DNA of 64,000 nt from Penium margaritaceum (Eukaryota; Streptophyta; Zygnematophyceae; Desmidiales; Peniaceae). The stretch lies in NCBI GenBank assembly GCA_023375785.1, contig SZWC01001544.1, positions 99,540 through 163,539 on the forward strand. The letters run 5' to 3'. The notes beneath the pieces were generated by a model. That model did no database searches. It had not been told where the DNA came from and was given only the letters and a program-made list of their open reading frames with translations. A program made the position numbers and the translations under genes. Positions 54,841-64,000 of the stretch are shown here, one piece after another. Numbering within the stretch: position 1 is the first letter of the stretch; every line of letters starts with the position of its first letter.

Positions 54841-55606
54841 CCTGAAAAATCCCTAATCAAGCATCTCATCTGGCTTACTTCTCCAGTTCGGTTACCTTAT
54901 AGTTGCTCATCCAATAGGTCCCCTTGACGGTTAGTCAGCTGCCCAATTTCAGGTGTATCTGGTGATCATCATCTTGTTGACTAAATCTTGAGTTAGTTTT
55001 TTTAGGAAAACACCTTCAAACTCCTTAAGGAGGGAGATAAACTCCTTCAATATGGCTGTGAACTTGTCAGGTTTCAAGGCCGATGAGGTTGGCATCATTC
55101 TGTCTGCTATCACAATCTCTTTTTCTCCCCTTGTCTCCACGTGGAAGAGCCATACTTGTGCTCCACGTCATAGACATCCTTTGGCCACGTCCAGCGATAT
55201 CAGCTGCGTGTAACGTTTTGTGATTGCTACATTTACTTCTACTACTTCCTCATATACTTCTTCACACAACTGTTGCTACGTCATGCATTGTCCAACTAGA
55301 GGCAGGAGTTACTTCTTGCCATCAATGCTGACATGGACTACCCTGCTATTCTAGCCGACGTGCGGAAACTGTTAGTAGAGGAAATTTCACCTCAGGATAG
55401 TTTTGTGGCTACTTGCTGGGCAAATTCCGCAGAGTGTTACGTTGTGCAGATCTCCAGTTTGTAGTCAGAGTAGTTCACAAAGTCAGCAAATTTGTGGATG
55501 CCCGTCAAATGTTTTTCCTGCAGAAATCCCTGGTTTGGTGTATAAATCCAGCTTCAGAACCATGTCGTTACTGACAAAACTTGGAGAAGCTCCTCACCTA
55601 GTTGTG
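54841..55606 (-). pseudogene. Element H protease and RT start
   Basis: Minus strand: FISLLKEFEGVFLKKLTQD near 54980-55050 is the start of RT. Near 55560-55600 the complement of SFVSNDMVLKL-type protease sequence is visible. The rest is decayed. Fossil. Confidence 0.7.
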
Positions 55607-56266
55607 TGTCAATGCGCCAGATAGCAACGGTCTAGAAAACTGGTCTCAACATGGGAGGCTGCCAACCGCTCTTGGTATTGCAACCAAAAAATCATATCAC
55701 CCTTGAACGAGGGATCCACACTTTGGGTTCGTTGAGTCTGCAACCTCACGAAGTCCGCATGAAGGTCTTTATTTTCTACCCTTGGTTCGACACTCTGTGA
55801 GGAGTCTCAAAGGCAAGAACTGCAAATGGATGCATGTAGGATACATGATTTTATACTTGCAGAGCTTTGCTAATGCTTCTTCTCGCAGTGGCTTCGTAGG
55901 AGCCAACGTCAACCTAAAGTCCTACTTGGTGCGCAATAAGACCGCCAAGTGTCATCCTCAAGGCAGGCTCTAGTAGGTTTCCTAGAAGCTTCCTGTCCCT
56001 TTTTGGGCCACAAAGAAAACTGCGGCTGTGGTGGGGTTTACACCCGCGACCTATGAGCTCCGGTGCCTGTTCCAACTGGGCCACAAAGGTATGCTACCTA
56101 TGATGATCTCCACGGGACATACCCATTACGGGCAGTGCATTCATGGCCTATCTCAGAAGAGACCAAGGGGACGTACTTCATAGAGCAGTGCATGCCTTGT
56201 CTGTACGTGCAGCCAGCCAGCTAGTCTGTGGACAATGTGCATATCGTTCAACAAATCTCTCCCTTG
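55607..56266 (-). repeat. Element L 3' LTR with box A/box B segment and polypurine tract
   Basis: 647-bp LTR from TGTCAATGCGCC to CGTTCAACA, then the tract AAGGGAGAGATT on the minus strand (56254-56265). 56033-56088 carries the same tRNA-like segment as J: box A TGGCCCAGTTGGAAC, box B side near 56033-56045. Confidence 0.87.
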
Positions 56267-57990
56267 CACCTCTGTCCATCTGTTGTTCACTGGGCTCCAT
56301 CAATGCCTTGTCGCTCACCCTTTGTCTGCCGCACTCCTCGTGCCAAAACCACAAATGCCTGCATAGTGCATGTCGCTCTCCAGCGGCTTGGTCATGCAGC
56401 CAGCAAGCATGCTCTTGGTTTCACAGTGCTGCAAGTCAACCACGTTCTTCATGACCAGGTCACGTGAGTAGTGGTAATGTATGTCGATGTGTTGTGTTTG
56501 CCGGGAGATAATCTCGTCTTCAGCCATTGATATGGCACTCATGTTTTCCACGTGTATGACCGTGGCTTCCTTCGGTGGCACTGTCATTTTGCCAAGCAAG
56601 CTGCTTAGCCACTGAGTCTCCTTGCACAACTCAGACAGAGCAATGTATTCTACCTCAGCTGTGGACACAGAAACATAATTTTGCTTCCTGCTGGTCCATG
56701 AGACGGCAGCGCCATACAAGATGCATAGGTATCCAGAGGTGGATTTGCAGTCGTCAAGATTTCCTCCCAAGTCAACATCGGTCTAGCACTTCAAGCGGAG
56801 GGGTTCCGTGCCTTCTTGGCCTCCAAGGATGAGGCCCATGTGAAGCGTGTTCTGTAGGTAGCGCAAGATGCGCTTGACTGCCTGCCAATGTTGTGGCCCT
56901 GGATTGGCCACAAACCTACTCACTTGTCCCACAGCATAGCAGATGTCGGGACGAGTCCCTACCATGGCGTACATGATGCTAACCACAGCGGACTGGTAGG
57001 GGATGTCTTGCATCGCCCTTTGTTCTGTTTCATTACTTGGGGACATGGAGGCCTTTAGCTTCGTATCATTTGTCATTGGGGTGCCAACAGTTTTGCAGTC
57101 TTCCATGTGATATCGCTTCAGTGCCTCACCGATGTACTTGGTTTCGTTGAGTTCAATGGTGCCTGCTACTCAGTTGTGGTGGATGGCGATCCCGAGGTAG
57201 TACTCAAGAGGACCCGTGTATTCCATCTTCAACCTTTGCTAAGGTCAGACATCAGCTCATCCAGCAGCTCGACCAAAGACAAGAAGGTGATCAGATCATC
57301 CACATATACTGCAACCACCATCAACCCTCTTCCATCATGGTGCGCGTACATGCTCGGGTCATTTTGGCATTGCGCAAAGGAGAGGCTGGTCATGAAGCCA
57401 TCCATCTCTTTGTACCACAGCCTTGGGGCCTCTTTTAGCCCGTAGAGCACTTTCACCAACTTGCACACCTTGCCCTTGACTCCTTCGGGCACCTCCATCA
57501 ACACCTATTTGTCGAGCTTCCTGTAAGGAAAGGTGTTATGACGTCCATCTAATGCATCTCTAGGTTCTTTACGGCTGCAATGGCAAGGAGAGAGCGGTTG
57601 GAGGCAAAGGTTACGATGGGCGCGAATGTCTTGTCGTACTCGGAGCCCGGGCATTGGGAAAACCTCTTAGCTACTACCCTCCCCTTGAACTTTTCAATTA
57701 TGCCATATTGCTTCTTCTTCACTCAGAGGACCCACCTGGATCCCACCACGTGGGCCTTGTCAGGTCTATCCACTAGCACCCATGTGCCATTTTCATCTAT
57801 GGACACAAGCTTGCTGTCCACCGCCTCCTTCCACTTGGCCACATCCGGACCATTCATTGCCTCCGCCACTGTGGATGGCTTTCCTTGAGCCATCCAATTG
57901 TCCTCATAAGGCCAGTCCAATTGTCCTCATATCGCAAAGGTGTTTTTCTATTGCAAACCGCGCTAGAGTGTGGGTGCGGCTCCCTGATCT
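56267..57990 (-). pseudogene. Element L reverse transcriptase and RNase H
   Basis: RT: VAEAMNGPDVAKWKEAVDSK and ENGTWVLVDRPDKAHVVGSR (57880-57730), KVLYGLKEAPRLWYKEMDGF with VVAVYVDDLITF (57470-57290), SIMYAMVGTRPDICYAVGQV (56980-56920). RNase H: LDDCKSTSGYLCILYGAAVS, STAEVEYIALSELCKETQW and RQTHIDIHY-like RQTQHIDIHYHYSRDLVMKN (56770-56450). Copia. Fossil. Confidence 0.93.
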
Positions 57991-59280
57991 GTTTCTGGTG
58001 CTGCCACAGGTGGTGGTGTGTCGTCGTCATCATCGGAAGAGTCGTCGGACTCCAAGTCTGACTTGGAAGCCCCGGATGCCTTGGTATCCGCATCCATGTC
58101 AGATGTCGCGTTATCCTATGCACCTACTCTCCCTTTCCCACTACCTACTGACAAAGCAAGCCAGTTGTCGGGTGCTTGGTCTCCGGACTCAAGCAACACT
58201 ATCCACTCTCTCACCTTGGGAGCGAGGATCGAGTCCAGTAGCTCTCCCTTTCCAAAGGTGCATTTGTCAGACTCGGTGTCGCGACTCCTCACAATCGTCC
58301 CTGCTGCCTATTCCCAAACGCAATAGGCTTTGTGTGATGTGTCATACCCAACCATGACGCACTTCTTGGAACGTGCGTCCAGCTTGCATCCACCCTCTCC
58401 CGACTGGATCTTCACCCATGCAGTTGACCCGAACACCTTCACATGAGAGGCGTTGGGTTTCTTTCCCTACCATGCTTCATGTGGGATCTTCAGCTACTTG
58501 TCGTGCTTCTTTCTGCGCTTTCGCAAGGCGATTTTTGGTTTGAGGTTCAAGAGGTATCAAGCCGTTGTTGCAGCGTCAGCCCAAAAGCAAGGTGGGAGCT
58601 TGGCGACAAAGAGCATGCTTCACACCATGTCGATTAGGGTCTTGTTCATCCTCTCAGCCATGTCGTTGCTTTGAGGGTTACAAGGGGTGGTTTTCTTGTG
58701 GCAGATACCATGATGCTTGAGCCAAGGCTTGCATGCCTCGTACTCACCCCCGTTGTCACTTCCGAGCGTCTTCACCTTCTCGGACGTTTGCCACTCTACC
58801 ATGGCGACGAACTCAAGGAGCTTCTCCTTGACCTCTCCCTTTATCTTGAGGGAGTACATCCACAATTTGCCGCTGTGGTCATCGATGAAGGTCAAGAAGT
58901 ACTTACTTCCTTTGTTAGATGTCGTGCGAAAGGGTCCGCACACGTCATTGTAGATCAGGTCCAAAACATTCTCCGCTCGTTGACCTCCTCTCCCAAACGG
59001 CTTCCTCTTTACCTTTGCTTGGAGGCATAGATCACACAATCCACACCCTTCTCCATGCTTTATGGTGCACCCTTCCATTCTTCAGACCACCTCTTCTTCT
59101 TGCATCTTTTGTAGCGTGCTATTGGCCACGTGGCCAAATCGTCGGTGCCACAACTCAGTGTCACTGTCCTTGGCTGATGTGGCGGCCGCTATGGTCGCCG
59201 GTGGTGCATCCTTTGGCTTTGGTACCACTGTCTTGGTGGCACATGCTAGTCCCTCATCTGACACCTTGGTGACTTTGGTT
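57991..59280 (-). pseudogene. Element L integrase and linker
   Basis: Pre-integrase ELWHRRFGHVANSTLQKM (59130-59160); zinc-binding CGLCDLCLQAKVKRKPFGRG; core LIYNDVCGPFRTTSNKGSKY, FLTFIDDHSGKLWMYSLKIK, LGSDNGGEYEACKPWLKHHG and NPQSNDMAERMNKTLIDMV (59000-58620). Three acidic positions of the DDE fold are visible. A Ser/Asp-rich linker to RT lies at 58000-58300. Fossil. Confidence 0.93.
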
Positions 59281-60363
59281 TGAAGCACGTAGAGGGCTTC
59301 GAGTCTCAGAATTTGAAACATGAGGTCGTCTTTGGTGTACAATATCTGGATGTCCTTTTCTTTAGGGCCACGGCTTCCTTGTTGGTGAACACCACAGTCA
59401 TGTTGTTGTTGGTGATTTGTGAGAACGACAGCAGGTTCGGTGCAAAGGAGGGTATGTACACCACCTTTTGTAGATTGACCTCCTTCTCAGCACCGTTCAT
59501 TTTGAACGTGATCAACTTGTACCCTTTGCCCATGGCTTGGATGACACTACCGTTTGCACACTTGATGCTCATGTCAGATGCGGCAATGGAGAAAAATCTA
59601 CCCTTCTGTTTTGAGGAGTGGTGGTTGGTGCCTGAGTCAAGGGAAAACTCCCCGGGCCTACAAAGAGCTGCCCCCTTTATGAGTAACCCTTCAGCCATCA
59701 TGTTGATGAGTTCCTTCTTCTCCTTCCCACCCTTATTCCCGCCTTCTTTCTCCGGACTGCTGCAGTCCCTAGTCTAGTGCTAAGCCTTGCCACAGTTGTG
59801 GTAGTTGCCGGGCTTATTGGAACTCTCCTAGCCACCATTGTCTTTCCCTCCACCGCCACCCCTTCCGTTGCTGCCTTCACCGGAGCAGGAGCTTGCACCT
59901 TGTCCACCAAAGCGGGAGGCATAGGCTGAAATGTTTGCCTCACTACCATCGCATGGACTCGTTGCGGACGTGTTCAGCGATAGCCTCATACGTCAAATCT
60001 GCTTCCTTCCAGCCGCCAAATACGATAATCAAGGACCCCCAGCTTCATGGCAGCGCCATGAGAAGGATTATGACACGCATGTTGGAGTTTCCATTCCATT
60101 TGCTGGACCTCTTGCAGTACGTTATCACAAAACCACAAAAATACGGGTATCAATTCTCCTTTTCTCACTCTCATCAACATCAACCTTTAGAAGATGAAGA
60201 GTTGGTTTACTAGGGCATTTGATTGATGCACCCATGAGAGTTTTGTGTAGGCCTCGGCGGCCGATGTGCATCCTGTGATGTGGGAGTGTTGAGTCTCGTT
60301 GATGGAACCCACAAGTATGGCGAGAGCCATGTTGTTCGTTGTTTTCCATGTTGCAAGATCAGC
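59281..60363 (-). pseudogene. Element L gag and protease
   Basis: Protease: GEFSLDSGTNHHSSKQKGRF (59620-59680) and VYIPSFAPNLLSFSQIT. Gag: NNMALAILVGSINETQHSHI with AEAYTKLSWVHQSNA (60330-60210), MLMRVRKGELIPVFLWF, and a zinc-knuckle remnant near 59780-59815. Fossil. Confidence 0.9.
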
Positions 60364-60939
60364 TGATAACCCTCTGTATATATATATTCGTGCGTATGTG
60401 CCCTTGGGTGTGCAGTGCATGAGGACTCGGCGGTCGGTGGGGATCCACGTTGATAGCGGAGACACGCATTTGCCAAGCCCGCCATGTGGCGGCGTCGCCC
60501 TCTTGTCTCACGCACTCCGCTGGCCGTCGACCCTTGCCTGCCCCCCCTCTAGCAGACCTAGTTATGTCCTAGCAATTCATGTGGCATACTGTGTTCGATG
60601 TGTTGCGAGACCTAGATTAGACTCTAACTTGCATGTTTGTAGGTCTGATTTAGGTTTCCTAATATCTGACCTAGGATTTGACTTCGCAGGTGCTCTCGCA
60701 CCTTTTCTGGGCGCATAGGGCGATTTCGCCCTCGCACCCTGTTGAGCGCCGGCGAGCCTCGCTCGCCGGCCGAAGGGTGAGACTCGATTAGCGAGTCTCA
60801 CCCGTAACAAGGCTGTTCCTTGTTACTCCCATACTTGTACTAAAAACGTGTGTGGCACTAGGGTTTCTGGAGCTATCTTGCTCCACACTTAACCAAACGA
60901 AGTGCCGTTGGTCCCATTGGATTTGTAATTCGATTCTCA
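60364..60939 (+). repeat. Element M 5' LTR
   Basis: From about TGATAACCCTCTGTATATAT to CGATTCTCA. It holds a TATATATATA box-like stretch at 60378-60387 and the hairpin array listed separately. No second LTR is in the window to confirm the start. Confidence 0.75.
60640..60826 (+). other. Six consecutive hairpins in the M LTR
   Basis: Arms: 60640-60654 with 60658-60673 (14 bp, one mismatch, one bulge); AGGTGC/GCACCT 60688-60703; GGGCGA/TCGCCC 60718-60731; GCCGGCGAGC/GCTCGCCGGC 60748-60770 (perfect, 3-nt loop); GGGTGAGACTCG/CGAGTCTCACCC 60775-60803 (perfect, 5-nt loop); GTAACAAGG/CCTTGTTAC 60804-60826 (perfect, 5-nt loop). The last three are almost contiguous. Probably a structured RNA region of the transcript; role unknown. 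Confidence 0.85.
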
Positions 60940-60951
60940 TGGTATCAGAGC
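60940..60951 (+). promoter_or_regulatory. Element M primer-binding site
   Basis: TGGTATCAGAGC directly after the LTR; exact complement of the initiator tRNA-Met 3' end. Confidence 0.95.
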
Positions 60952-61415
60952 ACTCTTTCGGGCCTGAAAGGTGTGAGAACCGACCGTAGAAGCTGAATAA
61001 GGGGGCGACCGCCACTTGGACGCCAAGTCAGCTAGGGTCGGCGGGTCATAGGAGGTCGACGAAGGCTATCTAAGGCGTCGACCTGGGCCTAAGGGGGCGC
61101 GCGAGCCTTAGCAAGACCTCGCGCACGCTAGAGAAGCTTGGGACGGAGCGTCGCCGACGAAGGGAGGCTCCACGCGTCCCCAAGCACCTCCCAAGGAGCC
61201 CAAACCGCAACTCCTCAGGTGGGCACAGGGTCTGGGGGGGCGGGATCACTCTTGCAGGGTCCCAGGACGTCCTCGGAGGCATTCCTATAGAGCTTCGGGC
61301 TCTCGGCAGAAAACTGGGCCCAAAGTGGGCCCGGCGAATTGCTGCCGAAATTTTCCTGGGCCTCCCTAGCACCATCCGAGGCTAGGCAGACGACAGGAAC
61401 CATCTCCTGAGCACC
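60952..61415 (+). other. Element M leader
   Basis: GC-rich leader between primer site and gag. No gene recognised; the minus-strand open frames here are shadows. Confidence 0.75.
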
Positions 61416-62700
61416 ATGAGTGAGGTGGCTGGAACAAATGGAGGTGCTGGCAGCACCGGCAACCCCGGAGGTAGCGGTGGTGGGGGCAACGCTCCTAACG
61501 TCACCTTTACCGCTGCCGCCATGGCGCAGTTAGGACTGGGCCAGAAGGAACTCTCCCCGCCACAGCTAGGGACGAGGGACTATCTTGCATGGCGGGACAT
61601 TTTCCTGTCCTGGGCGGCGGAACATGGATTGGAAGAACTGTACATTCGCCCGCCTCTAGACACAACAACGGACCTCATGCTGCTGCGAGCATTCAATGCC
61701 TTNACGACCGCATGAGGCTTGGCGTCACCTGTCCACGCGTCAAGAAGAGCAGGGCATGACCCTTGTAGTGACGCTCAGAGATCGCCTCCGCAACCTCTAC
61801 CCTAAACCAGGCGCGCCAGTTGCTGAGTTTTGGGATGAAGCCATGGATATTCGTCGTCGGCTGCTAGGTCTGGGTGCATCGTGCTCTATCCTTGAATGGC
61901 TGGACGTGGTGCTGCTCCACCTCGGCGAGCAGTACAAGGAGTTTCGACGTGAACTCCTCCGTCGCCATCCAGTCGCTGAGATTGAGCTCATCGACCTCGC
62001 CTCTGTCTTTGAAGAGCTGCGCAACTACGAAGATATACTGAAGGGCGAGGCTCGTGATATGACAGCTGCACCACCAACAGCTTATACACACCAGGGCTCC
62101 TCCTCTGCTGCTGCTGCGGCTACCCAGACTTCATTCACCTCACTTGGTGGATCCTCCAGTGGGGGTCGTGGCTGGTCTGGTGGCAGTGGTCGTGGTCGTG
62201 GACGCGGTCAGGGCAACCAGAGGTGCAGCTACTGCAACCAGACTGGGCACTTCTGGCGCAGGTATCCTTCCCTCCAGCGGCAGATGATGGAGAAACAACA
62301 GCAGCAGCAGATCCAGCAGCAGCAGCAGACACAGCAGCAACAGAGGCAGGCACAGCAGCAGCACAGACAGGTACAGCAGCAGTTTCAGCCAGTGCAGCAG
62401 TTCCCTGCGATGCAGTACTTTGGTGGACATGTAGTTCCCTACCATCCTACAGCAGCAGCCACCTTTGGACTGCCACTTCAGCATCAGCCTCAGCCACAGC
62501 TGCTGTAGCAGATGATGCCACAGCCTGGGCCCTATGGGCTGCCCATGCACTACGTGCCACCGTTCGCTACGGCTCCGGTGCCAGTCCCAGGGTGGGCCCA
62601 GCGCGTGTTTGATGACGTGGCGACTCCGCACACTGCTGGCATGGAGGAGGTTCCGCCCACCATTCTTCCTCCAGAGACCACTGCAGCTTCCCACCCAGGT
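61416..62700 (+). pseudogene. Element M gag
   Basis: Starts MSEVAGTNGG with a Gly/Asn-rich lead, then RDYLAWRDIFLSWAAEHGLE and RPPLDTTTDLMLLRAFNA; then MTLVVTLRDRLRNLYPKPGA, VAEFWDEAMDIRRRLLGLGA and EIELIDLASVFEELRNYEDI (capsid). A Gly/Arg-rich basic stretch, a knuckle-like CSYCNQTGHFW (62225-62260) and a Gln-rich tract (62290-62400) follow. The start is the first ATG after the leader that opens the Gly-rich segment. Fossil. Confidence 0.85.
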
Positions 62701-63228
62701 CCGCGCCTAGGGCACACGCACATCACTACATCACACATCTTACCCATGCACGAGTGGTTGTTTGATACAGCAGCATCACATCACATGTCACCTCATCGTC
62801 AGTTGTTTGTGTCTCTGTATGCCACTCATGATGTGGAAGGTGTGAGGACGGGCTCAGGGGAGGTGCTAAGGGTTGAGGGCATTGGGACTGTTGCATTACA
62901 AGCACCGGGAGGGGTCATGTGGCTGACTGGGGTTTTGTATGTCCCTCGGCTGAAGGTGAATCTGTTGTCAGGGGGGCAGTTGGATCGCCAATTGGGCATG
63001 TCAACGCTGACGCAAGCAGAAAAATGCATGCTGTTCGATGCACACGGTGCATTGCTGGCCGATGGACCTTTGCATGCCGACATGTTGTACCGCTTAACCC
63101 TGTTCCCTGCACTGCCCTCCAACCGTGCACAGACCCACATCATGACCAAAACAGACCCAACGCACACTGAGCTCATTCACAGAAGACTGGCTCACATCAA
63201 CACAGAACTGGTCACCGATCTATTGAAA
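62701..63228 (+). pseudogene. Element M protease and pre-integrase region
   Basis: Protease signature EWLFDTAASHHMSPHRQLF at about 62752-62808 and LYVPRLKVNLLSGGQLD near 62936-62985. The pre-integrase segment LIHRRLAHINTELVTDLLK lies just before the gap. Fossil. Confidence 0.9.
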
Positions 63229-63375
63229 NNNNNNNNNNNNNNNNNNNNNNNNNNNNNNNNNNNNNNNNNNNNNNNNNNNNNNNNNNNNNNNNNNNNNNNN
63301 NNNNNNNNNNNNNNNNNNNNNNNNNNNNNNNNNNNNNNNNNNNNNNNNNNNNNNNNNNNNNNNNNNNNNNNNNNN
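63229..63375. other. Assembly gap with a 30-bp repeated flank
   Basis: 147 undetermined bases. The 30 bases before it (63199-63228) are repeated exactly after it (63376-63405), so the two sides probably overlap and the gap length is not real. Confidence 0.9.
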
Positions 63376-64000
63376 AACACAGAACTGGTCACCGATCTAT
63401 TGAAACACCAACCCGCACATGGACTGAGCCTAGACGACTGTCCCCACGGCCTCAAGGCATCTGCATGTCTGAACTGTCAGGAAGGAAAGGCACACCGACA
63501 GAGCTTCCCTGTGTCACAACATGTCAGCGAGGTACCCCTCGAGTTGGTGCACGCCGACTTAACTGGACCCATGCCAGTCTCCTCAATCCAGTACGCGTCA
63601 TTGTACATTCTAACACTGACAGATGACTACAGTCGTTTTCGATGGGCTTTCCTGCTTAAAACCAAAGCGGATGCCCAACGGGCAATTATGGAGTGGATTC
63701 CTCTTGCTGAACGACAGACTGGGTGCTCTCTGCGCATCCTTCGTACAGACAGGGGGGGAGAATTTATGGGTCCACTCGAAACAGACCTGAAAGCCAGAGG
63801 CATTGTGCATCAAACTACCGCACCGTATACACCTCAACAAAATGGGGTGGCCGAGCGATGGCACAGAACGTTAGGCGATGCTCTGCGTACCCTACTGGCA
63901 GAGTCAGGTCTGACCTTTGGTTTCTGGGAGGAGGCTGTCAAGTACATTACCTGGGTGTGGAACAGAATACCTCAAGGGCCTCTGCCCAGAACCATCACTC
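63376..64000 (+). pseudogene. Element M integrase
   Basis: Copia integrase: CPHGLKASACLNCQEGKAHR (zinc-binding half), LELVHADLTGPMPVSSIQYA (first acidic residue), LYILTLTDDYSRFRWAFLLK, LRILRTDRGGEFMGP (second), TTAPYTPQQNGVAERWHRTL (third), then FGFWEEAVKYITWVWNRI. It is open over the visible stretch and runs off the right edge. Confidence 0.95.

Larger units (their letters stand above)
51716..55606 (-). mobile_element. Element H: partial Gypsy chromovirus
   Basis: Minus strand. 3' LTR 51716-52216 (its first bases missing against G1), polypurine tract near 52217-52234, chromodomain, integrase, RNase H, RT and protease. The protease end abuts the L LTR at 55606; gag and 5' LTR are absent from the window. 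Old and broken, many breaks. Confidence 0.8.
55607..60363 (-). mobile_element. Element L: Copia, sister of J
   Basis: Minus strand. 3' LTR 55607-56253, polypurine tract, RNase H, RT, integrase, protease and gag. At about 60363 gag stops where the LTR of element M begins, so the 5' end is missing. It preserves the integrase that was not seen in J. Broken, several breaks. Confidence 0.88.
60364..64000 (+). mobile_element. Element M: Copia, 5' half in the window
   Basis: Plus strand. 5' LTR about 60364-60939, primer site 60940-60951, leader, gag, protease, pre-integrase and integrase, then the window ends. The LTR start is placed where homology between the J and L gag regions ends. GC content and frame preservation are higher than in most neighbours, suggesting it is the youngest element here. 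Some breaks; undetermined bases at 61703 and 63229-63375. Confidence 0.88.

Noticed and set aside
62290-62400. CAG/Gln repeat as a host transcription-factor gene
   Set aside because: It follows the knuckle-like motif in the gag of element M and is flanked by Copia protease and integrase.

Overview
This 64-kb window is a retrotransposon graveyard from a large plant-type genome (land plant or streptophyte alga). The evidence is Copia and chromodomain Gypsy elements with initiator-tRNA-Met primer sites, nested insertions and almost no sequence outside elements. The species cannot be fixed from this sequence. No host gene, rRNA, canonical tRNA or CRISPR array was recognised. All element genes are broken fossils and are described only as families, parts and boundaries.

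Left third (1-20.4 kb). After a plus-strand Copia fragment (E, 1-540) and a tRNA-like stretch lies Gypsy chromovirus C (about 1038-20434, minus). C is split by B (1453-14611, minus), a non-autonomous LTR element with very long LTRs, an unknown long reading frame inside the LTR and no recognisable pol. B is itself split by Copia element A (2504-8486, minus), which has a perfect TACCT target duplication. A related solo Copia LTR (about 15352-15980) sits in the integrase region of C.

Middle (20.4-41 kb). Gypsy chromovirus D (20448-40439, minus) is split by Gypsy chromovirus F (23651-37072, plus; perfect GATGA duplication). F is split by Copia N (27136-31477, plus). A gene-free kilobase with a 30-bp tandem repeat follows.

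Right third (41.5-64 kb). A Gypsy LTR fragment is followed by Copia K (41984 to about 49065, minus), whose LTR is split by Copia J (42160-46613, minus; target repeats CCGGA/CCAGA). J carries a primer site matching the anticodon arm of initiator tRNA-Met, as in Drosophila copia. Next come the remnant chromoviruses G1 (49955-51715) and H (51716-55606), then Copia L (55607-60363, sister of J), then plus-strand Copia M (60364 to the right edge).

Most notable signals: six consecutive hairpins in the LTR of M; strong hairpins of unrelated sequence beside the polypurine tract of the related chromoviruses D and G1; the half-tRNA primer site of J; Pol III-type box A/box B segments in the J/L LTRs; the hairpin-module array and LTR-borne reading frame of B; and two assembly gaps with duplicated flanks.
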